Shown here: positions 36,162 to 44,932 of the stretch, in pieces
Numbering within the stretch: position 1 is the first letter of the stretch
Layout: each line of letters begins with the position of its first letter
Assembly: GCF_032586235.1 (NCBI RefSeq)
Contig: NZ_JAWHTD010000018.1
Location: 1-64,000 of the forward strand
Source of the DNA: Aestuariicoccus sp032586235
Lineage (GTDB): Bacteria; Pseudomonadota; Alphaproteobacteria; Rhodobacterales; Rhodobacteraceae
Direction: 5' to 3'
Length of the DNA stretch: 64,000 nucleotides
Program-made: the position numbers and the translations under genes
The notes under the pieces: generated by a model
Told to the model about the DNA's origin: nothing
The model's database searches: none
The model's input: the letters and a program-made list of their open reading frames with translations, nothing else

Positions 36162-37016
36162 TCAGATCTCGGCGTCGTCCGCCGCCCGCGCGAGCCCCGC
36201 AAAATCGAAGAGCTTGGGGTCGAGAAGATGCGACGGACGCGCGTTCATCAGTGCGCGGAACATCACCTGCCTGCGACCGGGGCTGTTCTTTTCCCAGCCG
36301 TCGAGGATCTGCTTAACCTGTTGTCTTTGCAGGCCATCCTGGCTGCCACAGAGATCGCAGGGGATGATCGGATAGTTCATCGCCCGCGCGAACAGCTCGC
36401 AATCCGCCTCGGCCACATGGGCCAGCGGGCGATAAAGGAAAAGGTCGCCTTCCTCGTTCACCAGCTTGGGCGGCATTGTCGCAAGCCGGCCACCATGAAA
36501 CAAATTCATGAAAAATGTTTCTAAAATATCGTCGCGATGGTGGCCGAGAACCACTGCCGAGCATCCTTCCTCGCGGGCGATGCGGTAAAGATGCCCGCGC
36601 CGCAGTCGCGAACACAGCGCGCAAAAGGTGCGCCCGGCGGGCACCTTGTCGACCACGATGGAATAAGTGTCCTGATACTCGATCCGGTGCGGCACCCCCA
36701 TCTTTTCCAGAAAGGCGGGCAGGACCGTCGCCGGAAAGCCCGGTTGCCCCTGATCGAGGTTGCACGCCAGCAGATCGACCGGCAGCAGGCCGCGCCACTT
36801 CAATTCATAGAGAACGGCCAGCAGGGTATAGCTGTCCTTGCCGCCCGAGAGACACACCAGCCATTTCGGCGGCGCGCCGCCGGAGCGTTCGACCATGCCG
36901 TATTGCTCGACCGCCTCGCGCACGTTCTGCACGATGCGTTTGCGCAATTTCTTGAACTCGGTGCTTTTCGGGGCCCCGTAGAACAGCGGATGGATATCGT
37001 CGGCGTCGTCTAGCAT
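36162..37016 (-). CDS. ttcA: tRNA 2-thiocytidine(32) synthetase TtcA
   Basis: A 284-residue PP-loop ATPase thiolating C32 of certain tRNAs. The PP-loop is SGGKDS (residues 57-62); Cys132 and Cys135 (FCALCSRLRRG) and the CDLCGSQ Cys residues match the iron-sulfur and catalytic cysteines of TtcA. The start at 37016 fits the family length. Confidence 0.93.
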   Translation of the reverse strand: MLDDADDIHPLFYGAPKSTEFKKLRKRIVQNVREAVEQYGMVERSGGAPPKWLVCLSGGKDSYTLLAVLYELKWRGLLPVDLLACNLDQGQPGFPATVLPAFLEKMGVPHRIEYQDTYSIVVDKVPAGRTFCALCSRLRRGHLYRIAREEGCSAVVLGHHRDDILETFFMNLFHGGRLATMPPKLVNEEGDLFLYRPLAHVAEADCELFARAMNYPIIPCDLCGSQDGLQRQQVKQILDGWEKNSPGRRQVMFRALMNARPSHLLDPKLFDFAGLARAADDAEI

Positions 37017-37061
37017 GGGGGCGGCATAAGCTCTTGGGCGCGGTCCGGCAAGGGCCGTGCG

Positions 37062-37286
37062 TCAGTCGTCGGGGACGTTGTCGACGCCGGAGCCGCCCCA
37101 GGGGTTGCACCGGGCGATCCGCCGCGCGGCCAGCCAGCCGCCTTTCAGCGCGCCGTGCTTTTCCAGCGCTTCCAGCGCATAGGCGCTGCAGGTCGGGTGA
37201 TAGCGGCAGTTGTGGCCGACCCAGGGGCTGAAAACCAGCCGGTAGGCGCGCACGGGCAGGGCGGCGATGCGGGCCAGGCGGCTCAT
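37062..37286 (-). CDS. yidD: Membrane protein insertion efficiency factor YidD
   Basis: A 74-residue protein: LIRLYRL-type start (VRAYRLVFSPWVG), then NCRYHPTCSAYALEAL and RRIARCNPWGG, the YidD signature. It helps YidC-dependent insertion. It overlaps rnpA by one base (the ATG shares its A with the rnpA TGA). Confidence 0.95.
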   Translation of the reverse strand: MSRLARIAALPVRAYRLVFSPWVGHNCRYHPTCSAYALEALEKHGALKGGWLAARRIARCNPWGGSGVDNVPDD

Positions 37287-37666
37287 CAGTGCACCTTGCG
37301 CAGGGCGTGGCGCAGATCGTCGAGCAGCGCGGGGAAAGGGCGGGCGGCGGTGGCCTCGGGCCGGCCGATCAGGACGTAATCCCAGCCGGGACGGCCGTTC
37401 TCGGGCAAAACCAGGCGCGCGGCCTCGCGCAGGCGGCGCTTGGCGCGGTTGCGGGCCACGGCTTTGCCGACCTTCTTGGAACAAGTAAACCCCACCCGGA
37501 TCGCCGGATCGCCGTCATCGCGGAACCTGGCCTGGAGCGTCATCGACGCGGTGCCCTGACGCCGCGCGCGGGCGGCGGCGAGGAAATCGGAGCGCTTGCT
37601 CAGCACCTGGAGACGCCGAAAAACCGCCGCGGACGGGGCCGGGGCGGTTTCGGTCGGGTCGCTCAT
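37286..37666 (-). CDS. rnpA: Ribonuclease P protein component
   Basis: A 126-residue RNase P protein that helps the RNA subunit mature tRNA 5' ends. The signature GKAVARNRAKRRLREAAR lies near residues 69-86; LSKRSDFLAAARARRQG precedes it. The N-terminal extension (MSDPTETAPAPSA) is not part of the fold, so a later start cannot be excluded. Confidence 0.95.
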   Translation of the reverse strand: MSDPTETAPAPSAAVFRRLQVLSKRSDFLAAARARRQGTASMTLQARFRDDGDPAIRVGFTCSKKVGKAVARNRAKRRLREAARLVLPENGRPGWDYVLIGRPEATAARPFPALLDDLRHALRKVH

Positions 37667-37698
37667 GGCGGCAGTCCGGGCGCGGGCGCCCAGGGCCC

Positions 37699-37836
37699 TT
37701 ACGCGCTCAGTTCCTTGCGGCCGCGTGCGCGGCGCGCGTTCAGGATCTTGCGGCCGGCCTTGGTGGCCATGCGGGCGCGGAACCCGTGGCGGCGCTTGCG
37801 AACCAGGTTCGACGGCTGGAAGGTGCGTTTCGACAT
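37699..37836 (-). CDS. rpmH: 50S ribosomal protein L34
   Basis: A 45-residue basic protein: MSKRTFQPSNLVRKRRHG, then FRARMATKAGRKILNARRAR. First gene of the rpmH-rnpA-yidD operon. A strong promoter lies 70 bases upstream. Confidence 0.97.
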   Translation of the reverse strand: MSKRTFQPSNLVRKRRHGFRARMATKAGRKILNARRARGRKELSA

Positions 37837-37903
37837 CGGTCGGCTCCGTACGTTTGGTGGCCCTCCGGCGCGGATTCGCGAGGGCCGGGTGTTCGAAGCC
37901 CGT

Positions 37904-37932
37904 GCTATAGGCAGGCTTGGCGACCATGTCAA
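37904..37932 (-). promoter_or_regulatory. Promoter of rpmH-rnpA-yidD
   Basis: On the minus strand TTGACA (37932-37927), exact 17-bp spacer, TATAGC (37909-37904). This is the best sigma70-type match in the window. Confidence 0.8.
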
Positions 37933-38125
37933 ACCTCCGATCCCGCAGAAATGCAACATTTCGCCCCGAAAGCACCGCGTCAAATGTTTCAGTCTGGCGC
38001 CGCACCCCGCAAATCCTCACGCTTCGTGTCACCCGCGATCAAGCGCCTGTGAGGCGGCTGTTGTTCGGGCGGGCTGGACCGCATGTTCAGATCAACCCGA
38101 CACCAGCCCCGAGGACAGCACCGAG

Positions 38126-38860
38126 ATGACCGATATGACAGACACCCCGCCGAAACCCGGATGGCGCCGCCATCTGCCGCTGATCGTGATCGGCGCGGTC
38201 GCCATCGCCGGGGCGTTCACGCTGCGCGACTACCTCAGCTTTCAGACGCTGGCGGACAACCGCGAGGCGCTGATCGCCTTCCGCGACGCCAATTACCCGC
38301 TGACGGTGGCCGTCTTCATGTTGGCCTATGTGGGGATCGTCGCCTTTTCGCTGCCGGGCGCGACCGTGGCCACGCTGACCGGCGGGTTCCTGTTCGCGAC
38401 CTTCCCGGGCGCGCTTTTCAACATCACCGCCGCGACCATCGGCGCGACGATCATCTTTCTGGCCGCCCGCTACGGGCTGGGCGACAGGCTCGCCGCCAGG
38501 ATGGAGGCAAGCGACGGCGCTGTGAAAAGGATCAAGGACGGGATCGACGAGAACCAGTGGTCGATGCTGTTCCTGATCCGGCTTGTGCCCGCCGTGCCGT
38601 TCTTTGTGGCCAACCTGGTGCCGGCCTTCGTCGGTGTGCCGCTGTGGCGGTTCGTGGTGACGACGTTTCTGGGCATCATCCCCGGCGGCGTGGTCTATAC
38701 CTCGGTGGGCGCCGGGCTGGGCGAGGTTTTTGAACGCGGCGATACGCCGAACCTGGGCATCATCTTCGAGCCGCATATCCTGCTGCCGATCCTGGGGCTC
38801 TGCGCGCTGGCCGCCCTGCCCATCGCGCTGAAGGCCCTGCGCGGCAAGAAAGGGGTCTGA
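38126..38860 (+). CDS. TVP38/TMEM64 (VTT) family membrane protein
   Basis: A 244-residue DedA/VTT-superfamily inner-membrane protein. After a cytosolic N-terminus come hydrophobic segments, FSLPGATVATLTGGFLF (re-entrant region), AATIGATIIFLAARYGLGD, RLVPAVPFFVANLVPAFVGVPLWRF and a final segment. It is related to lipid scramblase/flippase proteins; bacterial roles are poorly defined. It is three bases from the following reductase gene, so they are one operon. Confidence 0.85.
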   Translation: MTDMTDTPPKPGWRRHLPLIVIGAVAIAGAFTLRDYLSFQTLADNREALIAFRDANYPLTVAVFMLAYVGIVAFSLPGATVATLTGGFLFATFPGALFNITAATIGATIIFLAARYGLGDRLAARMEASDGAVKRIKDGIDENQWSMLFLIRLVPAVPFFVANLVPAFVGVPLWRFVVTTFLGIIPGGVVYTSVGAGLGEVFERGDTPNLGIIFEPHILLPILGLCALAALPIALKALRGKKGV

Positions 38861-38863
38861 GCG

Positions 38864-40282
38864 ATGGAGACGATCAAGACAGACCTTCTGGTCATCGGCG
38901 CGGGCTCCGGCGGGTTGTCGGTGGCTGCGGGGGCCAGCCAGATGGGCGCCGATGTGGTGCTGCTGGAAGGCCACGAGATGGGCGGCGATTGCCTGAATTA
39001 CGGCTGCGTTCCGTCGAAGGCGCTGATCGCCAGCGGCAAGTCGGCCTATGGTATGGCTCACGCGCGGCAATACGGCATCGCCGATGCCGAGCCCCGGGTC
39101 GATTACGCCGCCGCCAAGGACCATGTGCGGGACGTCATCGCCCGGATCGCGCCGGTGGACAGTCAGGAACGCTTCGAGGGCTTCGGCATCCGGGTGATCC
39201 GCGAATACGGGCGCTTCGTCGGCAAGGATACGGTCGAAGCGGGGGCGCACCGCATCACCGCGCGCCGCATCGTCATCGCCACCGGATCGTCGCCGCTGGT
39301 GCCGCCGATCCCCGGGCTCGACACCGTGCCCTACCTGACCAACGAATCCCTCTGGGCGCTGAACGACCGGCCCGATCATCTGCTGGTCATCGGCGGCGGA
39401 CCCATCGGGATGGAGATGGCGCAGGCGCACCGGCGTCTGGGCAGCGAGGTCACCGTGATCGAGGGCGCGCGGGCGCTGGGCAAGGACGACCCGGAAATGG
39501 CCGCCATCGTGCTTGAGGCGCTGCGCGCCGAGGGCATCGAGATCGCCGAAGAGGCCCTGGCCCGCGAGGTGCGCGGCACCCCGGGCGCCATCGAGGTCGA
39601 AACCCAGGACGGCCGCGTCTTCAAGGGCAGCCACATTCTGGTGGCGGTCGGGCGCAAGGCGAATACCGATAAGCTCGATCTGGACAAGGCCGGGATCAAG
39701 ACCTCCCGCACCGGGATAAAGGTCGACGCCAGCCTCAAGACGACCAACCCCAAGGTCTATGCCATCGGCGACGCGGCGGGCGGGCTGCAGTTTACCCATG
39801 TCGCCGGCTATCACGCCGGGATCGTGATCCGCTCGGCGCTCTTTGGTCTTCCGGCCAAGGCAAGCACGAACCACATCCCCTGGGCCACCTACACCCAGCC
39901 CGAACTGGCGCAGGTCGGCCTGACCGAAGCGCAGGCGAAAAAGGAATACGGCCCCCGGCTCGAGGTCGTCCGTTTTGCGTTTCAGCACAACGACCGCCTG
40001 ATCGCCGAACGCAAGACAACCGGGCTGATCAAGGTCATGGTGGTCAAGGGCAAGCCCGTGGGCGTGTCCATCGCCGGGCATCAGGCGGGCGAGTTGATCA
40101 ACCTTTGGTCGCTTGTCATTGCCAACGGGCTCAAGATGAAGCACGTCGCAAACATGGTTTCGCCCTATCCGACCGTCGGAGAGGTTAACAAACGGGCCGC
40201 GGGCGCTTATTTCTCGCCAAGACTGTTCGAAAACGAGACGGTCAAGAAAGTGGTGAGGCTGGTGCAACGCTGGCTGCCCTGA
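38864..40282 (+). CDS. FAD-dependent pyridine nucleotide-disulfide oxidoreductase
   Basis: A 472-residue flavoprotein of the dihydrolipoamide dehydrogenase/mercuric reductase family. FAD site GAGSGGLSVAAGASQMG; redox pair in GGDCLNYGCVPSKAL; NAD site VIGGGPIGMEMAQAHRRLG; second FAD site YAIGDAAGG; C-terminal HMVSPYPT-like region (NMVSPYPTVGEV). It lacks the N-terminal MerA heavy-metal domain and the typical C-terminal Cys pair, and its position after a VTT protein is a recurrent pairing. The substrate is unknown. Confidence 0.87.
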   Translation: METIKTDLLVIGAGSGGLSVAAGASQMGADVVLLEGHEMGGDCLNYGCVPSKALIASGKSAYGMAHARQYGIADAEPRVDYAAAKDHVRDVIARIAPVDSQERFEGFGIRVIREYGRFVGKDTVEAGAHRITARRIVIATGSSPLVPPIPGLDTVPYLTNESLWALNDRPDHLLVIGGGPIGMEMAQAHRRLGSEVTVIEGARALGKDDPEMAAIVLEALRAEGIEIAEEALAREVRGTPGAIEVETQDGRVFKGSHILVAVGRKANTDKLDLDKAGIKTSRTGIKVDASLKTTNPKVYAIGDAAGGLQFTHVAGYHAGIVIRSALFGLPAKASTNHIPWATYTQPELAQVGLTEAQAKKEYGPRLEVVRFAFQHNDRLIAERKTTGLIKVMVVKGKPVGVSIAGHQAGELINLWSLVIANGLKMKHVANMVSPYPTVGEVNKRAAGAYFSPRLFENETVKKVVRLVQRWLP

Positions 40283-40298
40283 CGACCCGAAAGTGCCC

Positions 40299-41681
40299 AT
40301 GCTGAATTCGCTCTCCGGCCGCTTCCTGATCCTGACCACGATCTTCGTGATGCTGGCCGAAGTGCTGATCTTCGTGCCCTCGGTGGCACGGTTCCGCGAG
40401 GATTACCTGCTGGCGCGTCTAGAGCGGGCGCAGATCGCGTCGCTGGCGCTGCTGGCAGACGACATGATCGACCCCGATCTGGAAGAGGAACTGCTGGCCA
40501 ACGCAGGCGTCTTCAACGTGGTCCTGCGCCGGGACGAGGCGCGCCAGCTGGTGCTGTCGTCGCCGATGCCGGGGCGGATCGGCGGTTCTTACGATCTGCG
40601 CGACGCCGGGGCGCTCGAGCTGATTCGCGATGCGATGATCCGGCTGGCCACGCCCGAGCCCGAGGTGATCCGCATCATCGGCAACCCCTTGCGCGATGCG
40701 GGCCTGCTGATCGAGGTGACCATGGACACCGCCGATCTGCGCACCGCGATGATCGACTACGGCCTGCGCATCCTGGTCTTGTCGGCGGTGATCTCGGTAA
40801 TCACGGCGCTGCTGTTGTTCCTGGCGGTGCGCGTGCTGCTGGTCAAACCGATCAAGGGCGTCGTGGGCCACATGCAAAGCTATTCCGCCGCGCCTGAGGA
40901 TGCGCATCGCATCATCCAGCCCTCGGCCAGCGTGCGCGAGCTGCGCGAGGCCGAAGAGGCGTTGCAATCGCTGCAGACGCAGCTGACCCAGGCGCTGAAG
41001 CAAAAGGAGCGGCTGGCCCAGCTGGGCGGCGCGGTGGCCCGCGTCAGCCACGATCTGCGCAACATCCTGACGTCGGCGCAGCTTTTTACCGACCGGATCG
41101 AGATGTCCGAGGACCCCACCGTCAAGCGCATGGCGCCCAAGCTGGTGAACTCGATTACCCGCGCGGTTTCGCTCTGCGAAAGCACGTTGGCCTTCGGCCG
41201 CGCCGAGGAACCCGCGCCCACGCTGACGCTCTTCAACCTCGCCAGCCTCGTGGGCGAGGTGATCGAGGCCGAGCGGCTGGCCATCGGCGAGCATGACCTG
41301 AGCCTGTCCGAGGATATCCCCGCCAACCTCATGGTGCGCGGCGACCCCGAGCAGCTTTACCGCGCGCTCTCGAACCTGGTGCGGAATGCCCGTCAGGCCA
41401 TCGTCGGGTCCGGCCAGCCGGGCGAGATCAACATCCGCGCGCGGGCCGAAGAGGCCGACTGGCTGATCCAGATCACCGACACCGGCCCGGGCCTGCCGCC
41501 CAAGGCGCGCGATCACCTCTTCCAGCCGTTCCAGGGCGGCGCGCGCAAGGGAGGCTCGGGTCTGGGGCTGGCCATCGTGTCGGAATTGGTACGCGGCCAC
41601 GGCGGCACGCTGAAACTGGCGCGCAGCGACGAAACCGGCACCTGTTTCGAAATCCGCCTGCCGATGGGCCATGTCGGCTAA
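40299..41681 (+). CDS. Sensor histidine kinase
   Basis: A 460-residue membrane kinase: two hydrophobic segments (about residues 9-27 and 160-185) flank a periplasmic sensor domain; HAMP-like linker; H-box with VSHDLRNILTSAQ, N-box ALSNLVRNARQAI, G-boxes DTGPGLPP and GSGLGLAIVSEL. No response regulator is adjacent, so it is an orphan here. GTG 40293 is an alternative start two codons earlier; neither has a clear ribosome site. Confidence 0.9.
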   Translation: MLNSLSGRFLILTTIFVMLAEVLIFVPSVARFREDYLLARLERAQIASLALLADDMIDPDLEEELLANAGVFNVVLRRDEARQLVLSSPMPGRIGGSYDLRDAGALELIRDAMIRLATPEPEVIRIIGNPLRDAGLLIEVTMDTADLRTAMIDYGLRILVLSAVISVITALLLFLAVRVLLVKPIKGVVGHMQSYSAAPEDAHRIIQPSASVRELREAEEALQSLQTQLTQALKQKERLAQLGGAVARVSHDLRNILTSAQLFTDRIEMSEDPTVKRMAPKLVNSITRAVSLCESTLAFGRAEEPAPTLTLFNLASLVGEVIEAERLAIGEHDLSLSEDIPANLMVRGDPEQLYRALSNLVRNARQAIVGSGQPGEINIRARAEEADWLIQITDTGPGLPPKARDHLFQPFQGGARKGGSGLGLAIVSELVRGHGGTLKLARSDETGTCFEIRLPMGHVG

Positions 41682-41768
41682 GGCGCGCAGCGCCAGCGGA
41701 AAACCTTCCCGCATTCCCCAAATCGGCTCTTGCAAAGCCTCGGCGCAGGGTCTAATTGCACGTCCTGT

Positions 41769-41845
41769 GGACCGATAGCTCAGCTGGATAGAGTACTTGA
41801 CTACGAATCAAGGGGTCGGGGGTTCGAATCCTCCTCGGTCCGCCA
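41769..41845 (+). tRNA. tRNA-Arg (anticodon ACG)
   Basis: A 77-base cloverleaf with an encoded CCA: acceptor GGACCGA/TCGGTCC, D-arm with AGCTCAGCTGGATAGAGT, anticodon stem CTTGA/TCAAG around the loop CTACGAA (anticodon ACG at 41803-41805 approximately), T-arm GGGGTTCGAATCC. It marks the left edge of the mobile element. Confidence 0.96.
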
Positions 41846-42120
41846 CCCACCCCTGTCTCAATCTGACACTTCCGTTCTGACCGGAATTCCCGCGTCAGTT
41901 TAGCGGCTTGTGAACCGGTATCTGTTCTTGAGACGGACCGTGCAGCCACATCCTGCGCCATTTCCCTCGGCAGCCTCAGTGGCCTGAAGTCCTCGGTCCG
42001 TTTTCCCTGATAACAGGCAATTTACAGGGAAATCTTCGCGATTCCGTATGCATTGAGTGGATCGGGGCGAGATAGTGTCAGTAATATCAGTGGGTTGCAG
42101 TTAAATTCCCTACATCCAAC

Positions 42121-42193
42121 AACAGGGAATTCAATCTGCGGAACAGGGAATTTGGGGAGGCTAACAGGGAAGCGATTTCCCATATCAGGGAAT
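42121..42193. repeat. Four 21-bp-phased AACAGGGAAT iterons at the recombinase end
   Basis: AACAGGGAAT-like cores start at 42121, 42142, 42163 and 42184, exactly 21 bases apart, i.e. two turns of the helix. Less regular copies (one base off or inverted) occur at 42003, 42013, 42023 and 42106. The 21-base period matches four similar protein-binding sites on one DNA face. The 349-base stretch between tRNA-Arg and the recombinase holds nothing else I recognise. Confidence 0.85.
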
Positions 42194-42194
42194 G

Positions 42195-43865
42195 TCAGGA
42201 ATTCGGTCCGAACAGCCGCTCCTGATGACTCCAGTCGAGGGGGATATTTCCCCGCACCAGCGTTTCAAGATTCAGGTGCGCTGGCTGCGTGCCGTCGAGT
42301 ATCGCCGCCTGATAGCGCGGCGAAAGCGAGATCAGGGATGTGATCCGTCGGATGTAGCGCTCGGAGTGCCCGACGCGCCGGGCGAGCTCCTTCAGTTGTT
42401 CACCTGATCTCAGCGCGCCTGACCAGGCATGCGCATTCCGCAACGCGCGGAGCAGGGTCTGGTCTGGTTCGGGATTTGGGTCCCCGGCAACGATGCGCGT
42501 CTCGACACCGCGCCTCTTGCAGGCGAACGACGGCGTCAATTTGCAGAGCGCATCGCTGAGCATCGTTGCCTGAAATCCCGTCGCTTCGGCGACGGCGTCG
42601 CGATCGAGCTGGATACTGAGCTCTTGGTTGCCAAGGGCTACGGCGCGAATAAGTGGCGCCGCATATTTGCATCGCTCGGTTCGCATTCTCTTGGCCAAGG
42701 CGGCCACGGCTCTGGACGCGCAACCTGATCTGGCGACATCATCTTCTTTCAGAACCGCATGTCGCTTCGCCTGCTCCTCGAGGTGATTGGCCATCGCGTC
42801 GACGACGGCCGCTTCGAAGGTCGCGGCTGGCAGGCGCCATCCCGTCGGATCGGCACCGCCCGAGATCAGCCGGTTTGAGACATAGTATCGTTGCCGCTTT
42901 CCATGGCGCGTCGTGTGCGTCGGTGTCAGGATGTCACCTTTCTCGTCGCGTACCTTGCCTTTCAGCGGTGCGTCCGATCCTGATGCGGTGCCGGCCGGGA
43001 GGCCACGCCGCCGCGCGCTGGCGGCCTGAAGGTGCCGCTGCACGCTGTCCCAGAGCCCTTGGTCAACGATGGCCGGATGCTGGCCTTTGAAGGTCTGATC
43101 CTTGTGCCGGATGCGGCCGAGGTAAACCGGGTTGGTCAGAAGGTGATAGATCTGACCCCGGGTGAATGGCCCGCCGCCCTGGATGCGACCCGTCGCAAAG
43201 ATATGCCGTTTGGAGCGTATTCCGAATATCTCTGTCTCACGCACGACCGTATTCAGGCAGCGGTGCGTTTCATAGAGTTGGAAGATCTTGCGAACGGTCT
43301 CGGCTTCGTCCGCGTTCACTACCAATTCGCGTCGGGTCTTGTCGGGGTGCGGATCATATCCAAGCGGTGGGATGCCGCCCATCCAGAGGCCTTTCTTCTT
43401 GGAGGCCGCGATCTTGTCGCGGATGCGCTCGGCGGTGACTTCGCGTTCGAACTGAGCAAAGGACAGCAGCACGTTCAGGGTCAACCGCCCCATCGAGGAG
43501 GACGTGTTGAAGGCTTGCGTAACAGAGACGAAGGAGCACTCGGCCTTTTCCAGTCTCTCGACCAGCTTCGCGAAATCGGCCAGTGAGCGGGTCAGCCGGT
43601 CGATCTTGTAAACGACCACCATGTCAATCCGCCCGGCATCGATGTCTGCCAGCAGGTGCTGGAGGCCTGGACGCTCCAGAGTGCCGCCGGAAATACCGCC
43701 GTCGTCATAGCGCGTCGTCAACATCTTCCAGCCTTCGTGTTTCTGACTGGCGATGTAGGCGGCGCAGGCTTCGTGCTGTGCATCCAGCGAGTTGAAATCC
43801 TGATTCAGGCCCTCGTCCGACGACTTGCGGGTGTAGATGGCGCAGCGGACCTTTTTCTGAGTCAT
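42195..43865 (-). CDS. Large serine recombinase (site-specific)
   Basis: A 556-residue large serine recombinase. The resolvase domain begins CAIYTRKSSDEGLNQ, with nucleophile probably Ser15; then DDGGISGGTLERPGLQ and YKIDRLTRSLADF, and EREVTAERIRDKIAASKKKG. A Recombinase domain (PF07508-like) follows (residues about 150-290), then a long C-terminal region without an obvious CxxC zinc ribbon. Such enzymes integrate and excise phages and islands between short att sites. The start at 43865 overlaps the DUF2924 gene by four bases. Confidence 0.92.
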   Translation of the reverse strand: MTQKKVRCAIYTRKSSDEGLNQDFNSLDAQHEACAAYIASQKHEGWKMLTTRYDDGGISGGTLERPGLQHLLADIDAGRIDMVVVYKIDRLTRSLADFAKLVERLEKAECSFVSVTQAFNTSSSMGRLTLNVLLSFAQFEREVTAERIRDKIAASKKKGLWMGGIPPLGYDPHPDKTRRELVVNADEAETVRKIFQLYETHRCLNTVVRETEIFGIRSKRHIFATGRIQGGGPFTRGQIYHLLTNPVYLGRIRHKDQTFKGQHPAIVDQGLWDSVQRHLQAASARRRGLPAGTASGSDAPLKGKVRDEKGDILTPTHTTRHGKRQRYYVSNRLISGGADPTGWRLPAATFEAAVVDAMANHLEEQAKRHAVLKEDDVARSGCASRAVAALAKRMRTERCKYAAPLIRAVALGNQELSIQLDRDAVAEATGFQATMLSDALCKLTPSFACKRRGVETRIVAGDPNPEPDQTLLRALRNAHAWSGALRSGEQLKELARRVGHSERYIRRITSLISLSPRYQAAILDGTQPAHLNLETLVRGNIPLDWSHQERLFGPNS

Positions 43866-44266
43866 GGTTTCGCCGCTCCGGTCAGGCCAAAGAACCGCGG
43901 TCCTGACCAATGGGCTCCCGTGATCTCACGGGCGATCTTCGAGAGGGATCGGTACCTTCCATCTTTCCATATGAAGCCGTTATTCGTCACGTCGACGACA
44001 TGTGTCACACCATTCCATTCCCGCAGCAGTCGTCCACCGGGCTGCAAAGCCGGGCTCGTCGGCCGCGTGGCCTGATCCGAGGGTTTGTCGAGCAGCGACT
44101 TCGTCTTCTTTGACAGGCCGCCCATCTGCCGTGTCTGGATCTCGATCGCGAGAAACCTGCGCATCAACGCCTTGCTCAGGCCTTTGGGCACCGGGGTGCG
44201 AAAAATCTTTGTCCAGGCGGTTACAAGAGCCGCCCGGTCCATTGCCTCGATCTCTGCCACGGTCAT
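43862..44266 (-). CDS. DUF2924 family protein
   Basis: A 134-residue protein resembling DUF2924: MTVAEIEAMDRAALVTAWTKIF, then the LSKALMRRFLAIEIQTRQMGGL block and the C-terminal GFIWKDGRYRSLSKIAREITGAHWSGPRFFGL stretch. The function is not known; it is regularly found directly upstream of such recombinases. The ending resembles a small DNA- or protein-binding fold. Four-base overlaps on both sides make it part of one translation unit. Confidence 0.8.
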   Translation of the reverse strand: MTVAEIEAMDRAALVTAWTKIFRTPVPKGLSKALMRRFLAIEIQTRQMGGLSKKTKSLLDKPSDQATRPTSPALQPGGRLLREWNGVTHVVDVTNNGFIWKDGRYRSLSKIAREITGAHWSGPRFFGLTGAAKP

Positions 44267-44493
44267 GACGGCGTCTCCGCCGGTGCGATGATGCGAAACA
44301 CGGTTTTGCCGGTTTTGCCGTCGGCCTCTTCTCGCGCGATCGCATGCCCGGCCTTGCGCAATCCGGTCAGGGCCGCTCGCACCGAATGCGCCTGCCAGCC
44401 GGTCGCTTTGCACAAGGCGTCGATGGTTGCGCCAGATGGGCGTCGCAGCATGCTTTGAACCTTGGCGGTCTTTGTCTGTTTGGGTTTGGTCAT
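44263..44493 (-). CDS. DUF3489 family protein (winged-helix-like)
   Basis: A 76-residue basic protein: MTKPKQTKTAKVQSMLRRPSG followed by ATIDALCKATGWQAHSVRAALTGLRKAGHAI, a pattern like a winged helix. Probably a DNA-binding regulator or recombination directionality factor of the element; neither is shown. ATG 44493 has GAGGAG eight bases upstream and is preferred to 44511. Confidence 0.75.
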   Translation of the reverse strand: MTKPKQTKTAKVQSMLRRPSGATIDALCKATGWQAHSVRAALTGLRKAGHAIAREEADGKTGKTVFRIIAPAETPS

Positions 44494-44667
44494 GTCTGTC
44501 TCCTCTGTCATGGGACCCGCGGATCACGGGCCCGGTACCGAGGAGCGCCCGAGACGGCTTCGGGCGTGGTGACACTCATGCGTGCTTTGCCGCAGCAGTC
44601 CAGTCGTTTCTGACGGACTGTAAGCGTGGCTTTTGGAGCAAGTTGATGCTGCACGGCAAGATGTTCC

Positions 44668-44695
44668 TTGATTGTTCTCGCGCATGTTGTATGAT
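44668..44695 (+). promoter_or_regulatory. Putative promoter toward the methyltransferase arm
   Basis: TTGATT (44668-44673), 16-bp spacer, TATGAT (44690-44695). It would give a leader of about 230 bases containing the dyad at 44861. Confidence 0.45.
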
Positions 44696-44860
44696 GTTAT
44701 GTGATGAGGTTGACATCTGCCGTGCCGCTGGACGGGTAGATGGAGTGCCGGATGGCCGCCTCGGCTCCAGCGAAAAGCCCACAAGCAAGATGCTCTGTGG
44801 CGGCACGCTCCAGGAAGGGGCCCGGTGACCCGCGAGAGACTGGTCGTCGGAATTCTCTCA

Positions 44861-44878
44861 AATGCACCTTGGTGCATT
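44861..44878. promoter_or_regulatory. Operator-like palindrome upstream of the methyltransferase
   Basis: AATGCACC-TT-GGTGCATT: perfect 8-bp arms around two bases, 55 bases before the methyltransferase start. Size and symmetry fit a dimeric regulator's site. The regulator is not known; DUF3489 is the only small DNA-binding candidate in the element. Confidence 0.55.
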
Positions 44879-44932
44879 CCCCTAATCATTTCCGCTGGCG
44901 CACCGCGCTGACGGACTCAAATGGAGCTTGCT

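Larger units (their letters stand above)
44494..44932. other. Divergent control region of the mobile element
   Basis: This 439-base gap lies between the two divergent arms. It holds no convincing gene; a promoter-like TTGATT-16-TATGAT at 44668 and a perfect dyad at 44861 are described separately. Confidence 0.6.

Noticed and set aside
41752..41961. Minus-strand small frame across tRNA-Arg
   Set aside because: It is the antisense translation of the tRNA, a well-known false protein in genome annotations.
42053..42343. Plus-strand frame through the iterons into the recombinase end
   Set aside because: It reads the repeats and then the antisense of the recombinase; no ribosome site or family.
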